From the NCBI GenBank assembly GCA_020725265.1, contig DYFK01000006.1, positions 66,599 through 122,265 on the forward strand: DNA of 55,667 nt, read 5' to 3'. Position 1 is the stretch's first letter; the number at the start of each line of letters is the position of its first letter. Of the stretch, positions 38,585 to 46,958 are shown in pieces. Both the position numbers and the translations under genes were made by a program. Under the pieces are notes generated by a model. The model worked only from the letters and a program-made list of their open reading frames with translations. It was not told where the DNA came from and searched no databases. This DNA is from Hydrogenophilus sp. Lineage in GTDB: Bacteria; Pseudomonadota; Gammaproteobacteria; Burkholderiales; Thiobacillaceae.

Positions 38585-38666
38585 GTCCTGTCTCCTTTGG
38601 GTACGCGAGAATTTCCCGCCGGTGCCTGTCCCAGCCACGGGCCGCATACGGCGCGGAGACCGTCAT

Positions 38667-38682
38667 AACAAGTTGCGTGCCA
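38667..38682 (-). promoter_or_regulatory. Near-consensus sigma-54 (RpoN) promoter of soxAX
   Basis: On the minus strand the site reads TGGCACGCAACTTGTT. It matches the RpoN consensus TGGCACG-N4-TTGC(A/T) at every fixed position but one (TTGT instead of TTGC), with correct GG-to-G(C) spacing. Transcription would start near 38655, about 70 nt before soxA. An NtrC-type activator is required for such promoters, and one is encoded at 43899-45257. Confidence 0.6.
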
Positions 38683-38743
38683 TCTCTTTCCTGAATGAAA
38701 ACAAAGGGATGTCGAGCGTTGCCACGCCATCCTGAATTGCCGG

Positions 38744-38767
38744 TTGCACGGGGCATGCAATTTGCAA
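38744..38767. promoter_or_regulatory. Inverted repeat, candidate enhancer for the soxAX sigma-54 promoter
   Basis: TTGCA (38744-38748) and TGCAA (38756-38760) form a 7-nt-spaced dyad, and TTGCAA follows at 38762-38767. The centre is about 100 nt upstream of the predicted start, within the range typical for NtrC-family enhancer sites. The rest of the 38585-38919 gap holds no other recognisable element. Confidence 0.35.
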
Positions 38768-38919
38768 GACTTTGGAGACGTTACAGCGCGAACTCCTCAC
38801 GCGCTTTGCGAGCAGCCAGCCGACATCCAATCAGGAAGCCGTGATCGGCGAAGGTGGAGCCGCGTACAGGAAGAGGGAAAGCGACGCTTGGCGTTACTAC
38901 CATGAGCCCGCGTGACGGT

Positions 38920-41475
38920 TCATGAGCTTCCCGCCCGCCGCCGCTGCGCACCAATCACCAGCCCCAGCAGCGCCAGCGTCGGCAGGTACAGCCATTCCTT
39001 GGCCGGCCGTTCTGTCGGCACTTCCAGCGCGCGGATGACGAAGCCGGCTTCCAGGCCCAGGCGATCGGCGGGAGAACCGAAGCTGACCATGGCGATGCGC
39101 ATCTCGTCGCCCTGCGCCAGCACGCTCAGGCCGGCGCGACTCAGGCGGGCCGGGGCGTTGTCGGCGCGCGCCCCGAGCGGCAGCAGCACGCCGCGGGCGA
39201 CCTCGTTGCCGTCGAGATCGAGGCCTTCGACACGCAGGCGCAGGCGCAGGCCGGCCTGGTCTGGCGCCTGCGCTACCAATTCGAACAATTGCGTCGCCGC
39301 CGCTTCCTCGTGCGCCGGCAGCAGGCGGTCCAGCCAGAAATCCGGGCGGAACAGGCTGAAGGCGACGAGCAGCAGCGCGGCGCTTTCCCAGGCGCGGTTG
39401 CGGGTCAGCAGCCAGCCCATGGTCGCGGCGGCGAATGTCAGGCTGGCGGCGATGGCGGCGGCCACGGTCAGCGCCAGTTGCGCGAGGCTGTCCACACCGA
39501 TCAGCAGCAACTGGGTGTTGAAGATGAACATGAACGGCAGGATGGCGGTGCGCGCGCTGTAGGCGAAGGCGGTGACGCCGGTGCGCAGCGGGTCGCTGCC
39601 GGCGATGCCGGCGGCGGCGTAGGAGGCCAGCCCCACCGGTGGCGTGACGTCGGCCATCAGGCCGAAATAGAACACGAACAGGTGTACCGCGATCAGCGGC
39701 ACCAGCAGGCCCTGCTGGGCGCCGAGCGCGACGATCACCGGCGCCATCAGTGTCGAGACGACGATGTAGTTGGCGGTGGTCGGCAGGCCCATGCCCAGCA
39801 CCAGGCAGATCGCCGCCACCAGGACCAGCATCAGCAGCAGGTTGCCGCCGGCTAGCGCCTCGACCAGGTCGGTCATCACCAGGCCGATGCCGGTCAGCGT
39901 CACCGCGCCGACGATGATGCCGGCGGCGGCGGTGGCGATGCCGATGGCGATCATGTTGCGCGCGCCGGTGGCCAGCCCGGCGATCAGATCGTCGACGCCG
40001 CGCCGCGCCGCCGCGCCGAGGCGGCCCTGGCGCCGGAACCAGGCGAACAGCGGCCGTTGCGTGAGCAGGATGAAGATCAGGAACAGCGTCGCCCAGAACG
40101 CCGACAGCGCCGGCGAGAGCTGCTCGACCATCAGGTTCCAGATCAGCGCCGCCACCGGCAGGAGGTAATGCAGGCCGGAACGCAGGGTCGGCGCGATCTC
40201 CGGCAGCCAGGCCATGTCCGCGCCGGCGTCCGGCGGGTCGGGCAGGCGCGCGGCGTGGCGGACCAGGACCAGATAGGCGGCCAGCAGCAGCGCGCCGATC
40301 ACCGGCAAGGACGCGTCGCCGGCCACCTGCTTGATCCAGCCGAAGCCGTACACCACCGCGCCCGCGAACAACACCAGGCCGGAGACGGTGAGACCGCCGG
40401 CGACCAGCGTCCGCCGCCGCGACAGCGGCTGGCGGCGGGGGATGCCGCGCAAGTCCGCTTTCATCGCCTCCAGATGCACGATGTAGAACAACGCGATATA
40501 GGAGATCAGCGCCGGCAGCAGCGCGTGCTTGAGCACCTCGGTGTAGGGGATGCCGACGTACTCGACCATCAGGAAGGCCGCCGCGCCCATCACCGGCGGC
40601 ATCAACTGGCCGTTCACCGACGACGCCACTTCCACCGCCGCCGCCTTGTCGGCGCGATAGCCGACGCGCTTGATCAGCGGAATGGTGAAGGTGCCGGTGG
40701 TCACCACGTTGGCGATCGACGAGCCGGAGATCAGGCCGGTGGAGGCCGAGGCCAGCACCGCCGCCTTGGCCGGGCCGCCGCGCAGATGGCCGAGCAGAGC
40801 GATGGCCGAGCGGATGAAATAGTTGCCGGCGCCGGCGGTTTCCAGCAGCGCGCCGAACAGCACGAACAGGAAGATGAAGCCGGCCGACACGCCCAGCGCC
40901 ACGCCGAACACGCCCTCGGTGGACAGCCACAGATGATTCATGCCGCGCGCCAGCGAAGCGCCGCCGTGGGCGATGACCTCCGGCATCCACGGGCCGAGGA
41001 AGATGTAACCCAGCACCAGCAGGGCGAGGATCACCATCGGCAGGCCCAGCGCGCGCCGCGCCGCTTCCAGCAGCAGCGCCATGCCGCACACCGCCACGGC
41101 GAGATCGGCCGTGGTCGGCAGGCCGGGGCGGCTCGCCAGGGCTTCGTGGAACAGGAACAGATAGCCGGCGCAGAACGCCCCGGCCAGGGCCAGCAGCCAG
41201 TCCAGTAGCGGCACGCGCGCGCGCGGCGAGGCCTTCAGCGCCGGGTAGGCGGCGAACGCCAGGAACAGCGCGAACGCCAGGTGGATGGCGCGCGCCTCGC
41301 TGTCGTTGAGCACGAACACGCCGAGCGCGAACGGCAGCGGCGAGGCGATCCACAACTGGAACACCGACCAGGCCAGGGCCACCGCCAGCAGCACGCCGCC
41401 GGCGAAACCCGCCGGCCGGCGCGCGCCGGTGTCGGCGGCGGCGACCAGACGCCGGAAATCGGCGGCGTCAGCCAT
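38920..41475 (-). CDS. TRAP transporter, fused 4TM/12TM permease subunit (TAXI type)
   Basis: An 851-residue inner-membrane protein with many hydrophobic helices. The first 200 residues correspond to the small DctQ-like part and the rest to the DctM-like channel. Characteristic stretches are STGLISGSSIANVVTTGTFT, SSVNGQLMPPVMGAAAFLM, GLPTTANYIVVSTLMAPVIV and FGLMADVTPPVGLASYAAAG. The C-terminal 150 residues form an extra soluble domain ending in a membrane helix. It lies 3 nt after the TAXI receptor gene, its partner. The substrate is unknown. A long antisense-looking frame at 38897-41353 is an overlap artefact of high GC. Confidence 0.93.
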   Translation of the reverse strand: MADAADFRRLVAAADTGARRPAGFAGGVLLAVALAWSVFQLWIASPLPFALGVFVLNDSEARAIHLAFALFLAFAAYPALKASPRARVPLLDWLLALAGAFCAGYLFLFHEALASRPGLPTTADLAVAVCGMALLLEAARRALGLPMVILALLVLGYIFLGPWMPEVIAHGGASLARGMNHLWLSTEGVFGVALGVSAGFIFLFVLFGALLETAGAGNYFIRSAIALLGHLRGGPAKAAVLASASTGLISGSSIANVVTTGTFTIPLIKRVGYRADKAAAVEVASSVNGQLMPPVMGAAAFLMVEYVGIPYTEVLKHALLPALISYIALFYIVHLEAMKADLRGIPRRQPLSRRRTLVAGGLTVSGLVLFAGAVVYGFGWIKQVAGDASLPVIGALLLAAYLVLVRHAARLPDPPDAGADMAWLPEIAPTLRSGLHYLLPVAALIWNLMVEQLSPALSAFWATLFLIFILLTQRPLFAWFRRQGRLGAAARRGVDDLIAGLATGARNMIAIGIATAAAGIIVGAVTLTGIGLVMTDLVEALAGGNLLLMLVLVAAICLVLGMGLPTTANYIVVSTLMAPVIVALGAQQGLLVPLIAVHLFVFYFGLMADVTPPVGLASYAAAGIAGSDPLRTGVTAFAYSARTAILPFMFIFNTQLLLIGVDSLAQLALTVAAAIAASLTFAAATMGWLLTRNRAWESAALLLVAFSLFRPDFWLDRLLPAHEEAAATQLFELVAQAPDQAGLRLRLRVEGLDLDGNEVARGVLLPLGARADNAPARLSRAGLSVLAQGDEMRIAMVSFGSPADRLGLEAGFVIRALEVPTERPAKEWLYLPTLALLGLVIGAQRRRAGSS

Positions 41476-41478
41476 CGC

Positions 41479-42465
41479 TTACAGCCAACCCTTCTCCCGG
41501 TAATAGCGCGCGGCGCCGTCGTGCAGCGGCGCGCTGAGACCATTGCGCGCCATGTCGCGCGGGTTCAGGTGGGCGAAGGCCGGGTGCAGGCGCTTGAAGG
41601 CGTCGAAGTTGTCGAACACCGCCTTGACCAGCGCATAGACCACGTCGTCCGGCACCTTGCTGGAGGTCACCAGCGTGGCCACCACGCCATAGGTCGCCAC
41701 CGGCTCGGGGTTGTTGGCGTAAAGGCCGCCGGGAATGGTGGCGCGCGCGTAATACGGTCGTTCCGCCACCAGCTTGTCCACCGCCGCGCCGGTCAGCGGC
41801 ACCAGGCGCGCGCCGCAGGTGGTGGTGGGGTCCTGGATATTGGCGGACGGATGGCCGACGCCGTAGATGAAACCGTCGATCTTGTTGTCGCACAGCGCGG
41901 CGCCGTGCTCGTCGGCCTTCAGCGCCGAAGCCAGCGCGAAGTCGGACAGCTTCCAGCCCATCGCGTCGAGCAGTTCCTCCAGCGATGCGCGCGTGCCGGA
42001 GCCGGGGTTGCCGACGTTGAAGCGCTTGCCCCTGAGATCCTCGAAGCGGCGGATGTTGGCTTCCTTGCGGCTCAGCACGGTGAACGGCTCGGGGTGCAGC
42101 GAGAACACCGCGCGCAGCTCGCGGTTCGGCCCGGCGGCCTGGAAGGTGGCGCCGCCATGCCAGGCATGATGCTGCCAGTCCGACTGGGCGACGCCGAATT
42201 GCAGTTCGCCGTTGCGCACCGCGTTGAGGTTGTACACCGAACCGCCGGTGCTGGACGCCGAGCAGCGCAGACGGTGGCGCGGCGTATCGCGGTTGAGCAG
42301 CCGGCAGATGGCGCCGCCGGCGGCGTAGTACACGCCGGTGACGCCGCCGGTGCCGATGTTGACGAACTTCTGCTGGGCTTGCGCGGGATCGGGAGCGAAG
42401 GCGGTGAGGCAGAAGACGACGGTGGCCGTCGTCAACGCGGAGAACAGTCGGGGCATGCGCGTCAT
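41479..42465 (-). CDS. TAXI-family TRAP transporter periplasmic receptor
   Basis: Solute receptor of 328 residues with a signal peptide (to about 30, [15 protein letters not shown]). Family motifs are [23 protein letters not shown], here split as [15 protein letters not shown] and GGAICRLLN, then [20 protein letters not shown], and [19 protein letters not shown]. The binding protein delivers a ligand, in related systems often glutamate-like or another carboxylate, to the fused permease gene 3 nt downstream. Its start is 19 nt from the terminator that closes the arsenic island, so it should have its own promoter, which I could not identify. Confidence 0.93.
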   Translation of the reverse strand: MTRMPRLFSALTTATVVFCLTAFAPDPAQAQQKFVNIGTGGVTGVYYAAGGAICRLLNRDTPRHRLRCSASSTGGSVYNLNAVRNGELQFGVAQSDWQHHAWHGGATFQAAGPNRELRAVFSLHPEPFTVLSRKEANIRRFEDLRGKRFNVGNPGSGTRASLEELLDAMGWKLSDFALASALKADEHGAALCDNKIDGFIYGVGHPSANIQDPTTTCGARLVPLTGAAVDKLVAERPYYARATIPGGLYANNPEPVATYGVVATLVTSSKVPDDVVYALVKAVFDNFDAFKRLHPAFAHLNPRDMARNGLSAPLHDGAARYYREKGWL

Positions 42466-42483
42466 CCTGAAGTCCGGGGACGG

Positions 42484-42519
42484 AAAAAATCCGGCGATGG
42501 CGGGATGATCGATCGCCGG
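42484..42519 (-). terminator. Rho-independent terminator closing the ars/signalling operon
   Basis: On the minus strand CCGGCGAT (42519-42512) pairs with ATCGCCGG (42498-42491), followed by ATTTTTT. It lies after the thioredoxin-CcdA-like gene and before the TAXI receptor. Confidence 0.8.
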
Positions 42520-42585
42520 GCGTGGCCCGACCTTATCGGGCTATCCAGGCCGGCGCAAGCCGGCCGGCGCCGGGAACAATCCGGC

Positions 42586-43902
42586 TTACCCGCGCGGCCG
42601 GGTGGCGCGCGCCGCGATCCAGGTCGCGCCCACCGCCACCGTCATCAGGCCGAAGGCGATGCCGAGACGGCTGATCCATTGTGGCGCCAACAGCAATAGC
42701 GCGCCCAGTTGCAGCATCATCAGGCCCGACATCAGCTTGAGCAGGCGGCCTTCCCGCTCGCTCAGCTTGCGCGCGCCGAGGGTGCGGGCGAAGACCACGA
42801 CGATCAGCGCCAGGGGGATCACGTAAATCAGGTTGTAGGCGGCCAGGTACAGGTAGCGCTGGGCCACGGTCAGGTCGGCCAGGGTAAGCATGCGGGTAAA
42901 CACCATCGGGAAACCGGCGGTGCACAGCAGCTCGTAGAAGTTGGCGGCGATCGCCAGGAACAGCGTCGCGGCGAGCATGGCCGGCAGGTTTTCGGCGTTG
43001 AGGATGGCGCGCGCGCGGCGGAAGATGTCCGGTTTCCTCGATTCCGGGATCGACAGCGTCAGGCCTTTCTCGAACAGGAAGAAATCCTTGACGTTCACCA
43101 GCCCCACGAACACCGCCAGCGCGCCGGCCGCCAGGGTCACCCAGGCCAGGTGGCCGAACAACTGGAAGACGTTGAGCCAGGCGGCCATGAAGACGAAGTA
43201 CATGACGCCGGATACCAGCACGAACACGCCGCCGATCATGAGCATGCGCGCGCGGCTTTTCTGATGCGCCATCATCGACAGCAGGAACAGCAGCACGAAG
43301 AACGCGCACGGGTTGAACGCGTCCAGGCCGGCCAGGACCACGGTCAGCGCCGGCAGCGACAGGCTGGCGGGGTCGATGTCGCCGAGCAGCGGCAGATGCA
43401 CGGCGGGCGGCGCCCGGGCTGGCGCCGGCGCGCCCGGGTCGGTACCGAGCGCGCGCGCGTGGCAGGCGTCCAGGCGCTGGCGCAGCAACGCGTCGGCGCC
43501 ATCGCCCCAGCCGACGTGCATCTCGCCGCAGAACAGGAAAGCCGGCACCGAGGCCGCCTGCTCGCCGAGTTGCCGGGCCATGACCTGATACAGGCGGACA
43601 TGGTCGGCATGGCGGGTCAGTTCCAGTTCATGCAAGCGCAGCCAGGGCCGCTCGCGCGCGAGCGCCTCGACATGCGGATGCGCGTCGACGCAGTGCGGGC
43701 AGGTCAACGCCCAGAAGAAATAGAGCTGGATCTCGGGCTGGCCACCGGCGCCGGCGGCGATCCAGACATCGTCGGCATGCGCGCCGGCGGTGGCGTGGAA
43801 CAACAGCGTGATGGCGATCAGCCAGCGTCGCCAGGACGTGCCGGCGACGGGCGTTCGGCCACTGGCGGGTGACATGGCGGCCACGTCCGATCCAAGCGTC
43901 AA
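42586..43902 (-). CDS. Thioredoxin-CcdA-like membrane fusion protein
   Basis: A 438-residue protein combining two redox modules. After a signal/anchor region (about 25-45) comes a periplasmic thioredoxin-like domain with CPHC in YFFWALTCPHCVDAHP (about 60-165). A membrane domain of about six helices follows with FNPCAFFVLLFLLSMM and LLCTAGFPMVFTRML, the paired Cys of CcdA/DsbD electron relays. It should carry electrons across the membrane to a periplasmic disulfide. A TTG at 43902, overlapping the regulator's stop, has GGAGG 7 nt upstream; an ATG at 43875 is the alternative. It is the last gene of the operon. SoxV/SoxW and DsbD offer functional parallels. Confidence 0.85.
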   Translation of the reverse strand: MTLGSDVAAMSPASGRTPVAGTSWRRWLIAITLLFHATAGAHADDVWIAAGAGGQPEIQLYFFWALTCPHCVDAHPHVEALARERPWLRLHELELTRHADHVRLYQVMARQLGEQAASVPAFLFCGEMHVGWGDGADALLRQRLDACHARALGTDPGAPAPARAPPAVHLPLLGDIDPASLSLPALTVVLAGLDAFNPCAFFVLLFLLSMMAHQKSRARMLMIGGVFVLVSGVMYFVFMAAWLNVFQLFGHLAWVTLAAGALAVFVGLVNVKDFFLFEKGLTLSIPESRKPDIFRRARAILNAENLPAMLAATLFLAIAANFYELLCTAGFPMVFTRMLTLADLTVAQRYLYLAAYNLIYVIPLALIVVVFARTLGARKLSEREGRLLKLMSGLMMLQLGALLLLAPQWISRLGIAFGLMTVAVGATWIAARATRPRG

Positions 43903-45257
43903 TTCTCAGCCTCCTTGAGCTTGCGCCACAGGGTCGACGGGTCGATGCCCAGTTGCCGGGCGGCCTGGGCGCGGTTGCCGCCGCAGCGTTCCAGCACGTG
44001 CCGGATCCAGAAGTCTTCCACTTCCGCCAGGGTGGCATCGGTCGGCCAGGGCACACCGGTGAAGGCGCGCGGGGCGGGACGCAGGTCGGCTGGCAGGTCG
44101 GCCAGCATCAGGACGTCGCCACCGGCAAGCACCAGCGCGCGCTGGATGATGCCTTCCAGTTCACGCACGTTGCCCGGCCAGTCGTACTTCTCCAGGCGCG
44201 TCGACACTTCCGGCGCGATGCCGCGCACGTTCGGGTTGAGCGCGCGGCCATGCCGGGCGAGCAGGTATTCGGCCAGCGCCGGGATGTCCTCGCGCCGCTG
44301 GCGCAGCGCGGGCACCGCGATCGGGAAGATGTTGACGCGGAAGTACAGATCCTGACGGAAGCGGCCGGCTTCGACCTCGCCCTTGAGCGGCCGGTTGGCG
44401 GCCAGGATCAGGCGCGCGTCGACCTCGATCGCCTTGGTGCCGCCCAGGCGCGTCAGCCGCTTGTCCTGGAGGAATTGCAACAGCCGGGTTTGCGCGTCCA
44501 GGCTGGCGCTGTTGATCTCGTCCAGAAACAGGGTGCCGCCGTGCGCCAGTTCCAGCAGTCCGGGTTTGCGCGCGCCGGCGCCGGAGAAGGCGCCTTTCTC
44601 GAAGCCGAACAATTCCGATTCGAGCAGGGTGGCGGGCAGGGCGCCGCAGTTGAGAGTGAGCAGGGGGCCGTCGCGGCGGCCCGACAGGGCGTGGATGTGG
44701 GCGGCGATGACCCCCTTGCCGGCGCCGGTTTCGCCTTCCAGCAGCACCGGCAGTTCCTTGTCGGCGACCTGGGTGGCCAGATTCAGGCATTGCTTCATGG
44801 CCGGCGCCCGACTGTCGAGCAGCGGTGGCGCGGCATGGGCGGCGCGCTGGGCATCGAGCTGGGCGCTGAGTTGGTCGATGCGCCGCCGCTGCGCCAGGCT
44901 GTCGCGCAGGCGCTTGAGGGTAAGGCGGACGGCATCCAGTTCCAGGGGTTTGAACAGCACGTCGGTGACGCCCAGATGGAAGGCTTCGACGGCGTTGTGC
45001 GCGGTGGCGTAGCCGGTTGCCAGGATCGCCGGCATGGCCGGGTCGGCGGCGCGCGCGGCGGCGAGCACGGCGAGGCCGTCGGCCCCGGGCAGGCGCAGGT
45101 CGGTGAACAGCGCGTCGGGGGGATTGGCGGCCAGCTCCGCCAGCGCGGCGGCGCCATCGGCGACGCCGGTGACCTCGAAACCGGCCTCGCCGGCCAGACG
45201 CGCCAGCAACCGGGCCTGAGCGGTGTCGTCCTCGGCGATCAACAGGGTGAAGGTCAT
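43899..45257 (-). CDS. NtrC-family sigma-54-dependent response regulator
   Basis: A 452-residue activator. The receiver domain (about 1-115) has phospho-acceptor D53 in FTDLRLPG. The AAA+ domain has Walker A GETGAGKG (175-182), Walker B GGTLFLDEIN and the sigma-54 contact loop GAFSGA (222-227), in which the usual Thr is Ser. A Fis-type helix-turn-helix ends the protein (GNRAQAARQLGIDPSTLWRK). Its ATG follows the last of four 82-bp repeats, which provides the ribosome site. Kinase and binding-protein genes lie upstream in the same direction. Its targets are sigma-54 promoters; soxAX has the best candidate in this window. It resembles AioR in context, but the target is not shown. Confidence 0.94.
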   Translation of the reverse strand: MTFTLLIAEDDTAQARLLARLAGEAGFEVTGVADGAAALAELAANPPDALFTDLRLPGADGLAVLAAARAADPAMPAILATGYATAHNAVEAFHLGVTDVLFKPLELDAVRLTLKRLRDSLAQRRRIDQLSAQLDAQRAAHAAPPLLDSRAPAMKQCLNLATQVADKELPVLLEGETGAGKGVIAAHIHALSGRRDGPLLTLNCGALPATLLESELFGFEKGAFSGAGARKPGLLELAHGGTLFLDEINSASLDAQTRLLQFLQDKRLTRLGGTKAIEVDARLILAANRPLKGEVEAGRFRQDLYFRVNIFPIAVPALRQRREDIPALAEYLLARHGRALNPNVRGIAPEVSTRLEKYDWPGNVRELEGIIQRALVLAGGDVLMLADLPADLRPAPRAFTGVPWPTDATLAEVEDFWIRHVLERCGGNRAQAARQLGIDPSTLWRKLKEAEN

Positions 45258-45259
45258 GT

Positions 45260-45587
45260 CAGTTCCGCACGGCCGTTCCGAAGGAACTGACCTCCCCCTC
45301 GGGGGGAAGCGAGCCTGGCGAGCAAGGGGGCCGTTTCATCTCAGTTCCGCGCGGCCGCTCCGAAGGAACTGACTTCCCCCTCGGGGGGAAGCGAGCCTGG
45401 CGAGCAAGGGGGCCGTTTCATCTCAGTTCCGCGCGGCCGCTCCGAAGGAACTGACTTCCCCCTCGGGGGGAAGCGAGCCCGGCGAGCAAGGGGGCCGTTT
45501 CATTCCAGTTCCGCGCGGCCGCTCCGAAGGAACTGACCTCCCCCTCGGGGGGAAGTGAGTCCGGCGAGCAAGGGGGGCATTTCATTC
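45260..45587. repeat. Four tandem 82-bp repeats between kinase and regulator genes
   Basis: Units start at 45260, 45342, 45424 and 45506 and differ by only a few bases. Each holds a hairpin (TTCCCCC-TC-GGGGGGAA) and an inverted AGTTCC/GGAACT. On the minus strand each unit encodes a 26-codon ORF beginning MKRPPCSPGSLPPEG or a close variant, preceded by GGAACTGAG. ORFs at 45259-45339, 45341-45421 and 45423-45503 are closed, each stop 1 nt before the next ATG. The copy starting at 45585 has TGG for TGA and reads on to 45418. The kinase stop lies in the last unit, and the regulator's ATG (45257) sits exactly 82 nt after the previous mini-ORF ATG. There are no spacers, so it is not CRISPR. Confidence 0.92.
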
Positions 45588-46958
45588 TGGGGCGGTCTCC
45601 ATCGTGATTGGAAAACTCAGGCGGAAGGCACAGCCGGCGGCGCCTTCCGGATTCGGACGCCAGACCAGCTCGGCGCCCATCTCCTTGGCCAGCCGTTGGC
45701 TGATGGCCAGTCCCAGGCCGGTGCCCTGGCCGGCGGGCTTGGTGGTGACGAAGGGCTCGAACAGGCGCGCGCGCACTGTTTCCGGCAGGCCGGGGCCGTC
45801 GTCGATCACGGCGATGCCGGGCGTCGGCGCCGCCGACGCGATCAGGCGGATTTCGCGGGCGCCGGCCTGGACGGCGTTGAATACCAGATTGAACAGGATC
45901 TGCTCGACCCGGGCGCTGTCGGCGCGGGCCGTGACCGGCGCGTCACCGGCGAGCGTGACGGCGCAGCCCTGTTTGCGCGCGAGCGGCGTGACCAGACGGA
46001 CGAAGCCGGCGGCGAGCGCGCTCAGGTCGGCATCGTGCAAGCTGGGTGCCGGCGCGCGCGCGGCGGTAAGCATATCGCGCACGATCTGGCCGGCGCGTCG
46101 GGCCTGGGCTTCGATGGTTTCCAGCGATTCCCGCAGCGACGGCTCATGCGCCAGCGGCAGCGCGCTTTGCGCGTAGCCGAGGATGTTGGAAAGTGGTGTG
46201 TTCAGTTCATGCGCGACTTCGCCGGCGAGCTGGCCGACCGCCGCCAGGCGTTGTTCGGAGCACAGCCGACGCAGCGCTTCGTTGCGGCTTTGCGCGGCTT
46301 CCTCGGCGGCGGCGATGTGGTGGTCGACGCGGCCGCGCAGGTTGGCGATGGCGGCGGCAAGCTCGGCGACCTCGGTGGCGGCGCCAGGCGGAACCGGTGG
46401 CGCCGCGCGTTCCGGATCGGCCTGTTCGAGCAGATCGGCCACCGGCGCCACCAGGCGATCGAGCAGCAGCCGGCGCAGGGCCCAGAAGCTGAGTCCGGCG
46501 AACACCGCCAGCGCCAGCGCGAGCACGCCGGCGAGCTGCCAGGCCGCGCGTCGGGCCGGCCGGGGGTCGTACTGGGCGAGTACCTCGCCGATTTCCTCGT
46601 CGATGCCGCCACCGCGGATGCGCATCGATGCGCGCAGCGGTTCCGGCTGGTCCAGACGCTGGCCCGTGCTGGCCAGCACCTGGCCGTCGGCGCGCCGGAT
46701 TTCGGCGTGGGCCAGACCGCCGGCGGCACCGGCGAGATCGGCCAGATAGCGTTCCAGGGTGCCGTAATCGCGCAGCAGTACGGCGTCGAGCGAGACCGTG
46801 GCCAGTTGCGCGGCGAGCGCGCGCGCCTTGTCGGCCTGGGCGTCCTCGATGAAGCGCTGGGCGCTTTGCCAGAGCAGACCGCCCAGCGCCAGCAGCAGCA
46901 GCAGCCAGGCGCCGCCCAGATAGGCGGTCAGTTCGAAGGCCAGCGAGCGTCGCTTCAC
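45582..46958 (-). CDS. Membrane sensor histidine kinase, partner of the NtrC-type regulator
   Basis: A 458-residue kinase. TM1 (about 10-30), a periplasmic sensor of about 105 residues without Cys, TM2 (about 143-162), a HAMP-like linker, then HisKA with H250 in GEVAHELNTPLSN and an HATPase domain with NLVFNAVQA, DDGPGLP and GTGLGLAIS. It starts at GTG overlapping the stop of the PhnD-like gene (GTGA), so binding protein and kinase are coupled; the binding protein probably docks on the periplasmic domain. The regulator gene follows after the 82-bp repeats. AioS offers the closest arrangement known to me. Confidence 0.93.
   Translation of the reverse strand: MKRRSLAFELTAYLGGAWLLLLLALGGLLWQSAQRFIEDAQADKARALAAQLATVSLDAVLLRDYGTLERYLADLAGAAGGLAHAEIRRADGQVLASTGQRLDQPEPLRASMRIRGGGIDEEIGEVLAQYDPRPARRAAWQLAGVLALALAVFAGLSFWALRRLLLDRLVAPVADLLEQADPERAAPPVPPGAATEVAELAAAIANLRGRVDHHIAAAEEAAQSRNEALRRLCSEQRLAAVGQLAGEVAHELNTPLSNILGYAQSALPLAHEPSLRESLETIEAQARRAGQIVRDMLTAARAPAPSLHDADLSALAAGFVRLVTPLARKQGCAVTLAGDAPVTARADSARVEQILFNLVFNAVQAGAREIRLIASAAPTPGIAVIDDGPGLPETVRARLFEPFVTTKPAGQGTGLGLAISQRLAKEMGAELVWRPNPEGAAGCAFRLSFPITMETAPE

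Noticed and set aside
38897-41353. 818-codon frame overlapping the TRAP permease gene
   Set aside because: It is Arg/Gly/Ala-rich with no family motifs, while the other frame encodes a recognisable TRAP permease.
45260-45587. Possible CRISPR array
   Set aside because: Units are contiguous 82-bp copies with no unique spacers, and the flanking genes are a two-component pair.
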